Below are positions 23,117 through 37,200 of a stretch of DNA of 64,000 nucleotides, piece by piece (within the stretch, counting starts at the first letter, position 1; each line of letters starts with the position of its first letter). This DNA is from Enchytraeus crypticus (lineage: Eukaryota > Annelida > Clitellata > Enchytraeida > Enchytraeidae), in contig CAJHZI010000893.1 of the NCBI GenBank assembly GCA_905160935.1, positions 442,501 through 506,500 on the forward strand. Reading direction: 5' to 3'. Made by a program: the position numbers and the translations under genes. Under the pieces are notes generated by a model. The model searched no databases. It saw nothing but the letters and a program-made list of their open reading frames with translations, and was not told the origin of the DNA.

Positions 23117-26100
23117 GTAAAATACTTCTCTTAACAAATTAGAACTTTCATAAAATTTTCATGTATCTTCTGCTATTGCGTATTTCTATGTTGACAAAGA
23201 TTGGCAGCATTTCTTATTTATTAAGTTCATAAAAACTTTAACTATTTAAACACTTGTTATTTGTACAGTATTTAAATATAGCTAAAAGAAAATGGTTATA
23301 TCATTCAAAAAATCAGAAAATGCTCACATTAAACATTAATATAGTATGCTATATCAGAATTATTTCTTAATAAATAATAATTAATTTTGTAATGTTAGTG
23401 ACCTTTGAATAGATTTTCTTATCAATAAATTATAATTAATTGTACTGGTACAGCAGAGAAATCTGTTTTAAGATTAATCACCATGTACTATATTAATTAC
23501 CTTCATTCAAAGCAGTTGGTTAGCAGCTTATGCTACCGTTACAAAAATTTACAACTTTTGCTTGAATTGATATTTTTCAAAGAAGACATTTGATCGGCGA
23601 CGTTGTAGTAATTTTATATTTATTTGTCAATTCGTCATATTCATTAGGTTATAAAACTTTCTTGACATTCACAATTCAAGAGGTATGCGTAAGATTTCAA
23701 TCTCTTGGCTTTCTTTAATTTTTAGATTACTTTCGGTTTACCACTGTGGTACTGCAGTCTATATTTCATGATGCGGAAGACTTAGCAATAAAATTTTTTA
23801 AAAGATCTGTATTTGATTCTTAAAATGTCAATATAGATGATTTTATTTAGCATCAAAATAGACATTTAAATGTAAATATTAATAATTAATTATATTAATC
23901 ATTAATTAATTAGATTTATTAAGACATTTAAATAGACATTAAAGTCTTAAATATGGGAATGACTGATGGATGATGTGATGTAGGACAGAGGATTTGAGAC
24001 AGTCTATTCGTATCCCGATCCTAGATAAACTCTGATTCAAGGGAATGTGATGACGATTATTAAGATTCTGTGTTAGATTCTAAAAATGTCAATATAGATG
24101 ACTCTATCATCTATATAAACATTTAAATTAATGGCATTTCAGTTGAGGATGTCATACCAAAACTAAATTCATTATCATCCGGTAGTTCTGCGGAAATCTA
24201 CGTCAACCCCAAATCAGCTCAAAAAATAATCATTCCAAATCTGACTCGTCTCTCTGCTGAACATCTTCCATTTTGTTCTCATGACACTGACTCGTCTACT
24301 GTTTGCTCTTCAGTCCCTACGGAGTTAATCACCACGCGTCCAATAGCTCGATCCATTCCTGAACTAATATCAATAGATACGAAGGAAAATGAAAACGAAA
24401 TTATGGACCTATCCGTTACTGGAAGCCTTTCTGTGAATGCGCACGATGAAATAAGAACATTAAATCAAACTTCGAATCGAATTCAGAAAGATTTGCATAA
24501 CTTGAAGCGGAAATATCTAGAGAACATAGAAGGGTTGAATGGCTATCATGGTGTAAGTAGACAATCTCGAATACCCGAAACTAGTCATTCCTATGACGTT
24601 GAGACAACTGGAGCAAGTGGAGCTTCAGCTCTTGATTTATATTCCCTTCAAAGGGGGGACACATCTCGTTCAAATCTTGCAGTCTCTACACATGCATCCC
24701 AATTAACCGAACGCTATAGATATCCTGAACCAATATTATCAAACTCACAAAGGCACGAGATGACATATACGGATTCGAGCAATAGCTGTACTTTCCATGT
24801 ACTTGGTCGCGTAAGTTCGCCAGAAAATTTGCCAGACAATTCATTTTTATTGAAAAGGTATGATTCACAAGAAAGTCATCTACAAGAAACTCAGATAACG
24901 AATAAGAACGACTCATGTGTCTCTAAGCGTTACAATTCGCACGAAACAAAACCTTCTACTTCATATCGAGGTGAACAATTTCAATCATATCGACGTGCAT
25001 CCCATGGTTTAAAGGATTATTTGTTTTCAGACTATAGCAAGATCGAGCCAATGGAATGCGAGAAAGACGCAGCGTATTGCGTTCAAAACAATGATCGTGC
25101 ATCAAATGGTAGAACTGATATATCGGTTAGAGAATTTAACAGTTCTCACTCTAATTCGCACAAGCCACAGACTAGCCTATTATTTTATAAACACAATTCC
25201 ATTGAGTCTGATCATTTAAAACTAAATTTAGCTTCACCCGCACTCGACACTGTATCTAGTAGTTTAAATAGTGACAATAAATCGTTCCGTTTAAATTTCC
25301 GTCCACATAAGGACTCATATGGTACCAGGTCCGGAGATTTGAAGAGATCAGGAGATCTGGACTATGGCGAATCAGTCTACCTCCGCATTCCTTCAGAAAT
25401 GGACAGAAGGATTTCTGGTGACGATGGTAACAGTCCTGATGTTAAGCTAAATTATAACAGTGACACAGGCGAAAGTCTTGGAAGAACTTATTACCAGAGT
25501 ATAGCGGAAAAATGTTTCCTTGAATCGGATTTAGATTCGCGATGCAATACTGCAAGTGATTTAAGTAAAGCGATTAATTTTAATCGAACTGCGTCATTTG
25601 ACGATGGCAGAAACTCAACAATGAATGAATGCAACAGTGGTGGTGTCACTCCGTATTCCATCGACCTTCCGAATTCCAATCCATATTATTCCAACATAGA
25701 TACATCCGATGTGGCCTATGATGGACTAAATGGAAGACCAGCGGATGATTTAAATGAACTGAAAGTTGCAGCTCATGAGAGTCTATTGGAAAATTTGATG
25801 TCATACCGTTACGGATTAAAGAACGATTTTCCAGAAATCATTTCTAGAGGTAGGAATGAAAATAGATTGGATGCAATAAGCAGACAATCGGAAGAGGTTT
25901 TCGGAGAGAGTCCTGTAGAGCTATGGACTTCCGGTCAAGTTGGCTACTGGTTAGAATCCTGTTGTCAACTTTATGGCTTAAATATGGACTCATTGGAAAG
26001 ATTCCGTATCAATGGTAGGTTCTTTAATTTTCTACTAAATGTTATAAAATTATGGATTTAAATGTAACCATCAAATGTTGGACAACTTTACTATTAGTAT

Positions 26101-28939
26101 TGTTAATAAAAATGAAAAATTATATAGCAGTGTCATGGCCGAAATAGTTCTTCGAGACTACTTTAGAGAAAGAGTTCAATAATAATAACAAATTAAATAA
26201 AAATTAAATCTAAATTTATATTTAAACAATGTGAATATATTAGAAGAAAGTTGACTTATAAATGTTGACATGTATTCCATCTAGCAATACTCATTCTTGT
26301 TTTTATATGCCAAATAAACATACAAATATTGTTTACTTTATAATAAACTTACATATATTGAAATTTCATGTAGAAAAACTACTCGACCACAATATTGTTT
26401 TGACACCGCGACGGATAGTTAAATAGTTACACTCACATCTCATACTATCAGGTGTCAAATTATTCCAGAATTTAGCCGCAGCAGAAGGCGAGGCTCGATC
26501 ACCAACTCAAGAATTTGTTCTCGGTTGAATAAGCAGACTTAAGTTATCTGACCGAAGACCGTGACGCTGACGACCTTGAGACACAGTATTGCATAACATA
26601 AATATAAATAATAGTAAAAGAAGATAGTAGATAATAATAGATAATATAAGATAAGATAATAGTAAATAAATAATAGTAAAAGGTGTATTACATTCAGTCT
26701 TACTTATATATGTTGACGAACAATAATACATAGTAGGTATCTCAGTTTGCCTTCTATTCTTGCCACAGTTCTTTTACTCTGGTATATTCTTTTTATAAGA
26801 TAAGACAGAGTTTATATAGCTGACTAAAATTGTTCGTATGCACACTAAAAGGAAGATCGGAGTGCAGTGTTGCCGACGTCGAATATGTTCGTATAGTAGT
26901 GACCCTTAACCTACTTTTCGCCATGCTATTATATCCAAGTAAATTTAACGCGAATTGTTTAAAAAGATCTATAATTTCTTAGAGCTTTTTAGCTGTATAT
27001 CCATTTCTAACATCTTGGTTAATATGAAACGAAAAATCGAATTTCTCAAGGAGCTATCTACTCGAAACTTCAGTTAAGTTAATGTTGTTTGTTGATTTAT
27101 AATGATGTTATGTTAACAGAAGATAAGACAAGACTTTGTCAGGAAGCTTTTAATTGCTGTTGATTAGCACGTCTGTACATAACAAACTATTCCTCTCCCC
27201 TACTCTCATTCCTCTTTCTTCTTTCTCTTTCTGTTAGTATTGACATATTTTCAGATCGACATGCAAATAAATAAGTAGTTGTAAAATCATTAAATTACCA
27301 TTCAATCCCAGTAACACATGGCCTACTAAAACTATAATTAATTCTTAGCATCAGTGTCATCTTGTAAAAATTATCAATCTTAACCCAAAGTCATCACAAT
27401 TTTCCTTGAATTTAAATTATTCAATACTGAATTGATTATTCACAATGGTCATGATGGTATCTATCACTTTACTTGATTTCAGTGTACGAGGCCGTATGTT
27501 ACAATTCAAGGCGAACTTCCCTGTAAACAATCCCTGTATTTAGGAAACATACTTTAGACTTAGCTCTCATAATTTTATTAAATCCTTCCTTATTTTAATA
27601 CACTATCTATTTTAGGCGTTCTGAGCAGCACTTGCAATGTTCTACTCAACCAGTTGTCTTGAAATTCGAACCCAGTCTACATAAATACCAAATCTGTCGA
27701 TACAAATGTCCTAAAGATATCAGACGACCAGCCGGGCAGCCTAAGCCAATGGTACATTCATATAGAAAAAGAGTGCATTTAATTATTGGCAACGTCGTCT
27801 TTTCTATAGGTTTAAGTACGTGATGATATCGTGGTATTCTATATAACTTCATGGGTTACAATACTGTACTGTTATTAGTACCCTTTGAGCATTGTTTACC
27901 TAAGAAATCCTAGGTTTTGACGTTTTCGCATTGATTGACTCATCAAACTTTCGACTAGTGAAATATTACAAATTGTATCAATCGCGCAGGTGCCTCCCTG
28001 TGCATACTAGAGAAAGAAGACTTTCTACAAAGGTCTCCGCAATGTGGCGACGTTCTTTTCAACGCTCTCGTAAGATTACGTCAACAACAAAAACAACAGC
28101 AGCAACAACAACAACAACAACATCGACAAGAAGAAATATTCGACCATCAACTCAATACACCTGGCAATGAGATCCGTGCTGTTCAAAACTTCATATCTGG
28201 TTAGTAACACATTTTAAATTTGAAGCATAAATTACGACTTTAAGGAAGTTTAAAGAAGTTAAAGTTTAAAGAAGCTAAAATTAAGAAGTTAAAATTAGTT
28301 TCTAATGTAAAAATAAAAATTGCGTCCATCAGTAGATTCTAGAGAGACAAGGCTTTTCTATATTCTTCTTCTTTATTGGTTTAACCTACTGAAATGTGAC
28401 CCATATTGGCATGGCTCAACTTGGCTGATTGATTTCAAATTCGTGTTGGTAAACTTGTGAATGGTGCGGAATATATTCGCGGATCATTCGGCAAGAAATA
28501 CTTAGTGCTCGTAGCTCTAGTTGCGGCTTAGCTATATTCCATTTTTATTTACTATAGCTGTCATCATTTAAGGTATTCAAACAGAGATACTATTCTGCGA
28601 TTGATCATGGATCTATAGGTTATTTGGCAATTGGCTGGAGCCAGTGGCAATGTCGGTAAGATATTCGACCCCGGATCAGTAAGTGTGGGGTTCAAATCCT
28701 GGGCTCGCCCGCCACTGACACCCATTTCGAGTGAGGAAACCGAAGTTAACATTAGCTTTTTTCGCTTTTACCAATTAGTACCCATTTACGAATGACTTTT
28801 GCGAAAGATAGATGAAGCTGCTTTTAGTGAACTTTATGTAATTTTGATAACAGTCCAATCCCTCATTTCATGCTCCTAATACAGATTAGGCCCATCCATG
28901 TAGGAAACCTGTCAATGCTATTGTTCACATTCCTGATAC

Positions 28940-28983
<44 letters not shown>

Positions 28984-31183
28984 TATATATATATATACAT
29001 ATAATATCGTCGGTATCAATAACGTACGTTAAATTCAGAGTGTATTGATTTTAATGTTAAAATTTACGAGTGTTTATGTAAAATTAATAATGCTAATATT
29101 TACTACATAATCCTGATATTTCTAAAATATTGATATTATCTTTATATAGTCTTATATCCGTTCCCGTGCTGTGGTCGGGGCACTAACGAATAGACCAACT
29201 GTAAACTGAATATTTTTTAATAGGCGACTGAGCAAGAACTGGGCAGGGCAACGGTAATCCACCTCAGAAGCCATATTATTCCTAAGCTCTAGAGTACATA
29301 AGGTGTGATATTACTGTTGATCGATGCCGTGCTCTTTATGGAGCTTGATAAGCAGCATATGAGCAGGAACTTGTACCTAGTACCTGCAACTAGGCAGAAT
29401 ATCAGGGAGAGAGAGATATATATGTTTATTTCAGCATCAACACCAAATCACTGACAAACACCAATAGAAATAAACATTTAAATGAAATAAAATTAAAAAT
29501 TCCCAGAAACACAGAGAGAGACAATCTTGTTACTGCATAATTTTAATTTTGCGTTAATTATAAAATTTGCTCTAATTAGTGGTTAAACCGGAGCAAATAT
29601 CGAATATTTTTCACCACTGGTTACAACTGAGTACTTGATAGGTGTAACCCATGAGGTGTGTAGCACTTTTAGTAGAAACAGTTTGAATCGTTAATATATT
29701 TTGAGAATGTTCGAGTGTTACTGACTCATCGACTTGCCTGATATTCGAACAGACGTTTTTTGAATGAATCCGAGGATCTAGCGCTTAAATTATCATGTCA
29801 CAACTCATCTAGAAGACGAATTATTGAGCTACTTATTTTAGATATACTTGACTTTCTATTTAGCCATATAAGGTACAGCTTATCGTTTAACCAATCAGCG
29901 AAGCTACTTGTACATTATGTCAAGGTGTGATTATTGCACTAACTCTTTGCTCGTACTTGTCGAGATAATAAACTTCCTACTTAGGAAGTTTGACAAATTT
30001 ATTTGACAGTATCAATTTAAGAGACAATCTCAAGAACTTTCAGTGCTTTAACATTGCCAAATATTTTGAGATTAATATTCAGAATATGTAGTGTTCTATT
30101 CTACAATGTCGTTTTGATTTCTATGACCCTGATGTTAGTTTAGCCAGGAATTATTTAACATCATATGTCTCTCTAGCGCTCCTTATATGATCGATTCAAG
30201 GAACATATTCATATTTATAATCTGCTAATACACTCATTTTTATCAACCATAGAGTACAGAAATTAGTTGAATCACAAATAACTTTACCGCACTTAACTGA
30301 AGGCGCTGTTTGGATGATTTTATATCTATGAGATAGTTTTTCGTTGTTTTCAGTATATATTGCGGTAGGCTTTTAACTAAACTAGCAGTTTTTGGTTGAT
30401 CAATCCTCGATGCTTCGAAATGCACGATGAACTCTTGTCTAATTAGCAATTGTGACTAAGTTATAAGTTAAAAGAATGTTTTATTTAGTTTTTAAGGATT
30501 TCTTATAACCAATATCCTTCTTGTTATGCTGGTTTCTGGAAAAGTGAAATTTCAATTTCTAATAAATAAATTTTAAATTATACTCTTGATTAAAACACTT
30601 CAACTGTTAAAGACAACTAATCGTATACGGAGATTTCGCAATAGACATAAATACAGATATATAATTATAGAAGTCGTCAATTATAAGTGCAACTATGCAG
30701 CAATGCTGTGTCTGAGATATTGTTGTCCAGATGGTTTGCTCCTGCATGTAGAATTTTTGCTTCTGCTGCGACAATCGCCAATTCAACTCAGGACAGGAAA
30801 ACTTTAAAACCTCAAAACCCCAATTTTCAATCTTTCAATAGTTTCCTACTTCTTTCTCTTGCCCTATTTCACCCTCTTATCAGTTCCTCTTCATCTATGC
30901 ATTTTTATCTATTATTTGCTTTGTCCGGTTAAAAGCTAATGAGTGCCTAGGCTACCTCAAGCTAATCGACCAATGGAAGTTAAATAAATTCAGGAAGTCA
31001 GCCCATTCAATGTGAGTGCTTGCTGTACTCAATAGGCTTTCAACAATTTTTGGCAACGCTTAAGCGCTAGCATTACTTTTTCTACATTCTTTCTCCCCAC
31101 TCTAGCTTCTCTCTCCCTCTCTCCTACTCCCTTTCTCTCGCTCTATGTAGATCTGTCTTCTCTTCTCCTATCTTCATTTCTCT

Positions 31184-31216
<33 letters not shown>

Positions 31217-34200
31217 GTCTCTCTCTCTCACACACACACACTTTGCAGTCTTGGTAAAGTTATAATCTCTTATTTTCACACTCAATGTCGAATGTGACAT
31301 GTGTGTTAAAATGATTATGTAGGCTTTCTTGACATTCACAATTTCATTAACACTGTCTGCACTATATGCTTCCTGTATTAGGCTTATTACCTATATTATA
31401 TGCTACTTGTAATAAAATCTTTTAACGTGCTGCCTGTAACACTACCTGTATTACATGCTACCTGTTAAACTACATGTATTACAATATTACATGCTACCTG
31501 TAATACTATCTGTATTACATTCTACCTGTAGCACTACCTGTTTTACATGCTACTCATAATACTACCTATGGTACCAAAAATACAAAAAGAATAGAATTTG
31601 GGTGAGATACATTGTCAAACTTGAAGAGTGTTCTTTTAGTAAGCAAGTTATTTGTGTTTAAATCCATGGTCAGCTGGTAAAGTTCTCTATTCGAAGGTCC
31701 GTCCATTGAAATATTGATCTTGTTAATAGTGTAAAATGAAATAGCTGCTATTTGGCTCTTTTTACGACAAGGTGTAACTAAGACAACAACTGCAAGTGAA
31801 GCATATAAAGTAGTCTTTATGATCATCTGCCTGATCTTCGTCACATGCTTTTCTTGATTTTTACTTTAATATAATTTTTACGTCATCTTCAATAATCTGT
31901 AATGTTGTGACTGTATATTTAATATCTTTACCTGTTATATTCTAAAACCATTAAAATGTAATACTAACGTCTCCATTTCTAGTCGCTCCCATCATAATTA
32001 TACATCTTGTTATTAGTCTTTATTACAGACTCTAAAGCTGCCGTGTTTCGTTTGCTTCGTTCCCAGCGGTTCGTGCCTTAATCATCTGCAAATCTAACTT
32101 CCTTCAACAGATAATCCAAATTGTTTTTCCTTTCTTTTGCGTTTTCCAATGCTTTCGCCCTGATTGTTCCTTCCTAATAGTTAAATGAAAGTGAAGGTAC
32201 GCAACGATGTCGCAAAATTTTAGCATCCTCATTCAGTATATCATAACTAAAGCCTCAAAGTCTGAAGCACATATTATAGCTTCAAAAAGGTTTTTTATTA
32301 GGTGCCCCGTTATAGGATTCTTTGATATACTATAACCCGCCCTACCCATAGGGTTTCTTAAAATGGTAATGTGAGTCATGTGAACTCCGTACACTCACCA
32401 CATGTATTGAGTTATTGCTGTAACGATCAAGGCTTGAGAGATCACCTTGGTAAATAACAGCGAAAAAAGAAGAAGCAGAAGAAAAATAACTAGAAAAAGA
32501 AAGGGTTTGAGCAATGCTTCTAGCGTGTTAATATTAGCTAATCAATGCGCTGCCTATCTGTATAGCTATTTTATGAAAAGATTCTAAACACCTTTCCATG
32601 GTATTCTTTGTATTCTTTTGTATAGGGTATGTGTGTTCTTTTATTTATATTCTGTAAGCCTGAGGTTAGCATGCGGAATATGCGGCCCTCGCATGAGTGA
32701 ACTTGTTCAAATGTCGTCTGGCACTTCTACCCCATCGTACCCCTCAATGATTTTCAGCTATTTCTATTAGTACCTGTTTGAGCATTCATGCCTTTGCCGT
32801 ATTGATTGATGGCTTTGACAATATTTATTTGATTTAATACAGTTTTATCCGCTACCTCTCATAATCTATAGATCTATAATTTCACTTTCTCTTAGTTCAA
32901 TCTTTCTCATTCATTTTTGGATTTGATTAAGATAATGGCTCATCGGTTCAGCAGCCTGGCTGCGTCCATTGGCATTCAGTTCGAATCTCAGTCAATACGT
33001 CAAATTTTCTACGTTCGCCTAACTAACATTTAGGCTTGTTTGCATTTTTAATTATCTCTTAGTACAGTTGATTTATACATATGTTTTAAACACTAGCTCG
33101 GAGCTCTCTATTTTTATCACCCTTCTTAGTTTCTAACAAATTGTGAACAAACGAATGCATCAACTTATAGCAGATTAGAATTAACACTTTCAAATCAAAC
33201 CTGCTAAGTTAATAATATGGGATAGAGGTGATCTATAGTAATGAACAATTTAAAGTTTTAATTTAAGTTTTTTTAAAAAGTTTTAATTAAGTCGTTTGAG
33301 TGCTCTTAGAAGAGCTTAAATGCTGACTTTGAGCAGGAATATTTCTTTTGGGACTAAGAGTGAGAGAGAGAGGGGGTGAAAGAGAGAGAGAAAGAGAGAG
33401 ATATCTTACTAATCCTGTCTGGCATTCAGTATGAACCATTAATATTTGGCTCAGAAATAAATTTGTATAAAAATTTGATAATATTAACTTTTTCTATATT
33501 GGGAAAATTTAAAGTGATATGAGAGTACGTTGAAATGCACCAAATATTGAGAATAATAAACAATTTTATTTAGGCTATCGCAGAAGATTCAAATCCCGAG
33601 CGGGGTTCAAATCCTGGGCTCTCCCGTCACTGACATCGCTTTCGAGTGAGGAAACTGAAGTTAACCTAAGCTCTTAGCTATAGAAGAAAACCAGAAAGCT
33701 TATCAGGATGCAGTTCTTCTCAGCGTTTCGTTTTAGATTCCAGAAAAATCGATCAATACTAAGTGTTCTCACCTCTCATTGAATGCGTACCTAATTTATG
33801 AGAATGATCTAAAAGGAAGCCTGGTATAGGAAGTAGATCAAGGGATTGATAACGTTAACTTCACTTCAAAAGTAAGAACATGTATAATAATAAGTTTACA
33901 GCCACTTCGGAGACATTGTCGCTGCTAAATCAGAGTCTCTTCAATGAAACACTTCTATTGCTAGACGAAAAATTCTTAATGGAGGCACGCGCAGATATAC
34001 TATATGTATATGCAATATATGCAATTTATTTCTTAACAGAGAACTAAAGTCCTAAAGGAGAACATCTCGATTCTTCTTAGAAGGTGTGCTTTAGTTCAAC
34101 AAGGCACTAAGGACTTCCGTAACTTTAGTTTCACTTTTCCTTACCAATGTTAATTATAGTCTCTTTTCGTACTCAACCACACCTTGTGACACTTATGTTG

Positions 34201-37200
34201 CTAGTTGCCTCTTGGTAGTTGATCACTTTCTACTTAATTTTCCCTTCCCCAACCGATATGTGTAAAGTGGAAAATAAAGAAATGAATATATAAAGTATTC
34301 AGTATTTTAAAATAAAGTATTCAAATATTTTTCTGTTTGACTATTGTTGAAAAAATACAAACAATAATAATTTATAGGTGTAAAAAATTTATATTCCAAT
34401 TCCTAAAAACTTGTTTCAATTATTCTAAAGCTTCTTTATTAGTAAATTAAATGTGTATTAATCTTTTATAAATTGCCATACTTAGAAAAGTGCTTAAGAA
34501 TCGACTTTTAACGTCATCTTAAGAGTAATCCTAGCATCTTGAGAGTCATAATGGTCTGATTCAACTGGACGATATAGAAACAGCGGACAATAAACTAATA
34601 ATTTATTCAAATATTTGAGGCCGTTAATTTAGACAAGAAGTAAATTTTGTACAAGAGCATAAAATTAACTTGAAGTTTTGGCAAGTCACTCATATGTTTT
34701 CTGCACCATCAAGTTCATAGAAGTTATGTTTTACACGTGCAAGAGAGTTATGCATTTAATTTGAATTTAGGGTAAATTAAAACTACTAAATACAAAATAA
34801 ATAAAAACAAATACTAAAATCACATGCATGGTGCACATAATGGTCAAAACACAACACAACACAATCCATAGAAGGCTTCCTCCAGTGCACTCACATGTGA
34901 TGATGAGCACATCAAAATCAAGCACGCTCTGCACTGCACATAAGACACTTTTGTCCACATATTCTCTGCACATAGGACGCTTTGACCACACATTCTCTTC
35001 ACATAGGACACTTTTGACCACACATTCACTGCACATAGGACACTTTTAACCACACATGATCTGCACTTAGGACACTTTTGACCACACATGATCTGCACAT
35101 AGGACGCTTTTGACCACACATTCTCTGCACATAGGACACTTTTGACCACACATCCACTGCACATAGGACACTTTTAACCACACATGATCTGCACATATGA
35201 CACATTTGAACACACATGATCTGCACATAGGAATGTAACTTTGCAGACACAAGTTTCACATATTACTCTCAAAGTAAAATGCAACATGTTTCTGAAGCTT
35301 ACGCATATTACTCTCAAAGCACATACTGCACATCAAAGTACTTTGCATCACATAGGACCATGCGCAGTTCTTACATTATTACATTATTATTATATTATAT
35401 GAGAATATTATTATTATACCATTAGACGATGATATTAGGTTTCTTATCACAACATAACATCCATATATTAACACAAATTGCTTCATTGTCTTTAGTAGTA
35501 TCATGAACTGTCAAAGATCTTATCTTCCCAAAATCTTTCACATCATTTGAATTTCTCTCTCTCTCTATCAACTATTACTCAAGCTTCATTTTGCCTCTGA
35601 TGCCAACTACTTCAAAAGCGCTAACGCGTGATTGCTGGTGATCTTATTTTTACACGTTTCTGTGTTCTAAAATCAGAAAGAAAAAAATATTAAAACTAAG
35701 GGGCTTACAACTGTTATTCTAACACCAAATAACAGCAATATCAGCTATATACGTCATTGTAGAAATTAAATTCATATAAAGATTAGTTCTACAACTTTAC
35801 TGTAATTGCGCCAAAAGTCGTCACCACCTAAACATGATATTTAAATTGGACATTTAAGATATAATCACTTGCTATGCCGTGAAGTTACAAGTCAGATAAT
35901 TTTAAAGCGGATAGTAAATATGCTATAATAAATCAATGATACCACTTGATCTTTCTATTTTTGCTACTTTCCTAGATAATTTAGATTTTATACAGTAATA
36001 AAAAGGACAATTATGAAACTGCCCCGCCAGATCTGTACAGAGCTATTACTAATTAAATTAGGTACTTTGACCTTCAGTTTGGAAGCAACTGTTCAACTTA
36101 ACGAATGCATGGTGTTTACTTTAAAAATATAAAAGAAATATATTACTTCCCTTTTATGGCTCTTCAAGTAGGCTTTTTTTATCAGAGTCATTTGACTAGA
36201 GCCTTTATGAAGAATGCGTTATAGCTCTTCAAGAGAAGGATTATGTTAAAACGATGAAATTACTTTTTGAGAATTCTAAGGTTATTCAGTTTGTAAATGA
36301 ATAACTTTCAAACTGACACGTTAGACATTACACTCTTTCATATGAGACGAGTGAAGGTTTTAGTGCATTGAACTAATCTAACAATGGTGAAAGGACTGCA
36401 CTGAGTGTTATAAAAGCAAAGCCGATGTAGGCGCATAATTATGTATTATGTGGCCTAAGCAGATCACGATTTAATTAATTTACAAACTAATCGATATATT
36501 GTCTACACGTCATTAGCAAAATGATATGCTTATCAAATGGGAAGTTGTAATTTATTTGTCTGGTTATTATCTCTCAAAACGGTTTCACTAAAAAGGAGTA
36601 TGAAAACAAAGACGAATTTATCAACATAATAATTTCTGAGTAGCCATTTGTTTATTACCTTTGTCTTATTTATGCAATTCTTCCAGCTTACTTATTCTAT
36701 TCAGATGCTTGATCTTTTTATTTCAAAACCTTATCGATTCATATTCTTATTATGCGGGTTGAACCGTTTGCGGGTGAGCATGTTGTTCAACAGCGGATCA
36801 GTTGCTGTATGGTTCAAATCCATTGCTCTCCCGTTCACTGACGTGTTATCGACCTGGAAAATGACTTTAAACTTGACTTTAGCGATTATAAAATGATCGA
36901 ATAACTTGTGCAAAGATAGACAAGAATCAACGTCAAATTTGAAAGCAAAGCCTCTAAATGAGTTTCACGACTTCATAAGGAATCTTTTCGGCAACAATCT
37001 TTTAGCTTGATTGATTTAAATAGAAACCACTTATGAATACGGAAATAAAGTTAAAAAACCATGCCAAACGCTTGTGTACTTGTAAAGATTCTGTATAACC
37101 CGCACGACAGGTGGCGACTTCAACGGTGAATTCGCAATATTATCTCTCATTGAGGCATCTTCGAAATTGTCTGAGGATAATATTATTGTCAAATTTATTA

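Noticed and set aside
32940..33065. Possible further tRNA-derived SINE (GTTCGAATCTC near 32988)
   Set aside because: A single B-box-like word with a plausible head, but no second copy in the window and no tail, so not called.
34767..35259. Cys-rich repeat proteins (VKSVLCA...) on the minus strand
   Set aside because: Open frames occur in several overlapping registers of a 31-bp minisatellite inside a gene 2 intron, as expected from a stop-free repeat.
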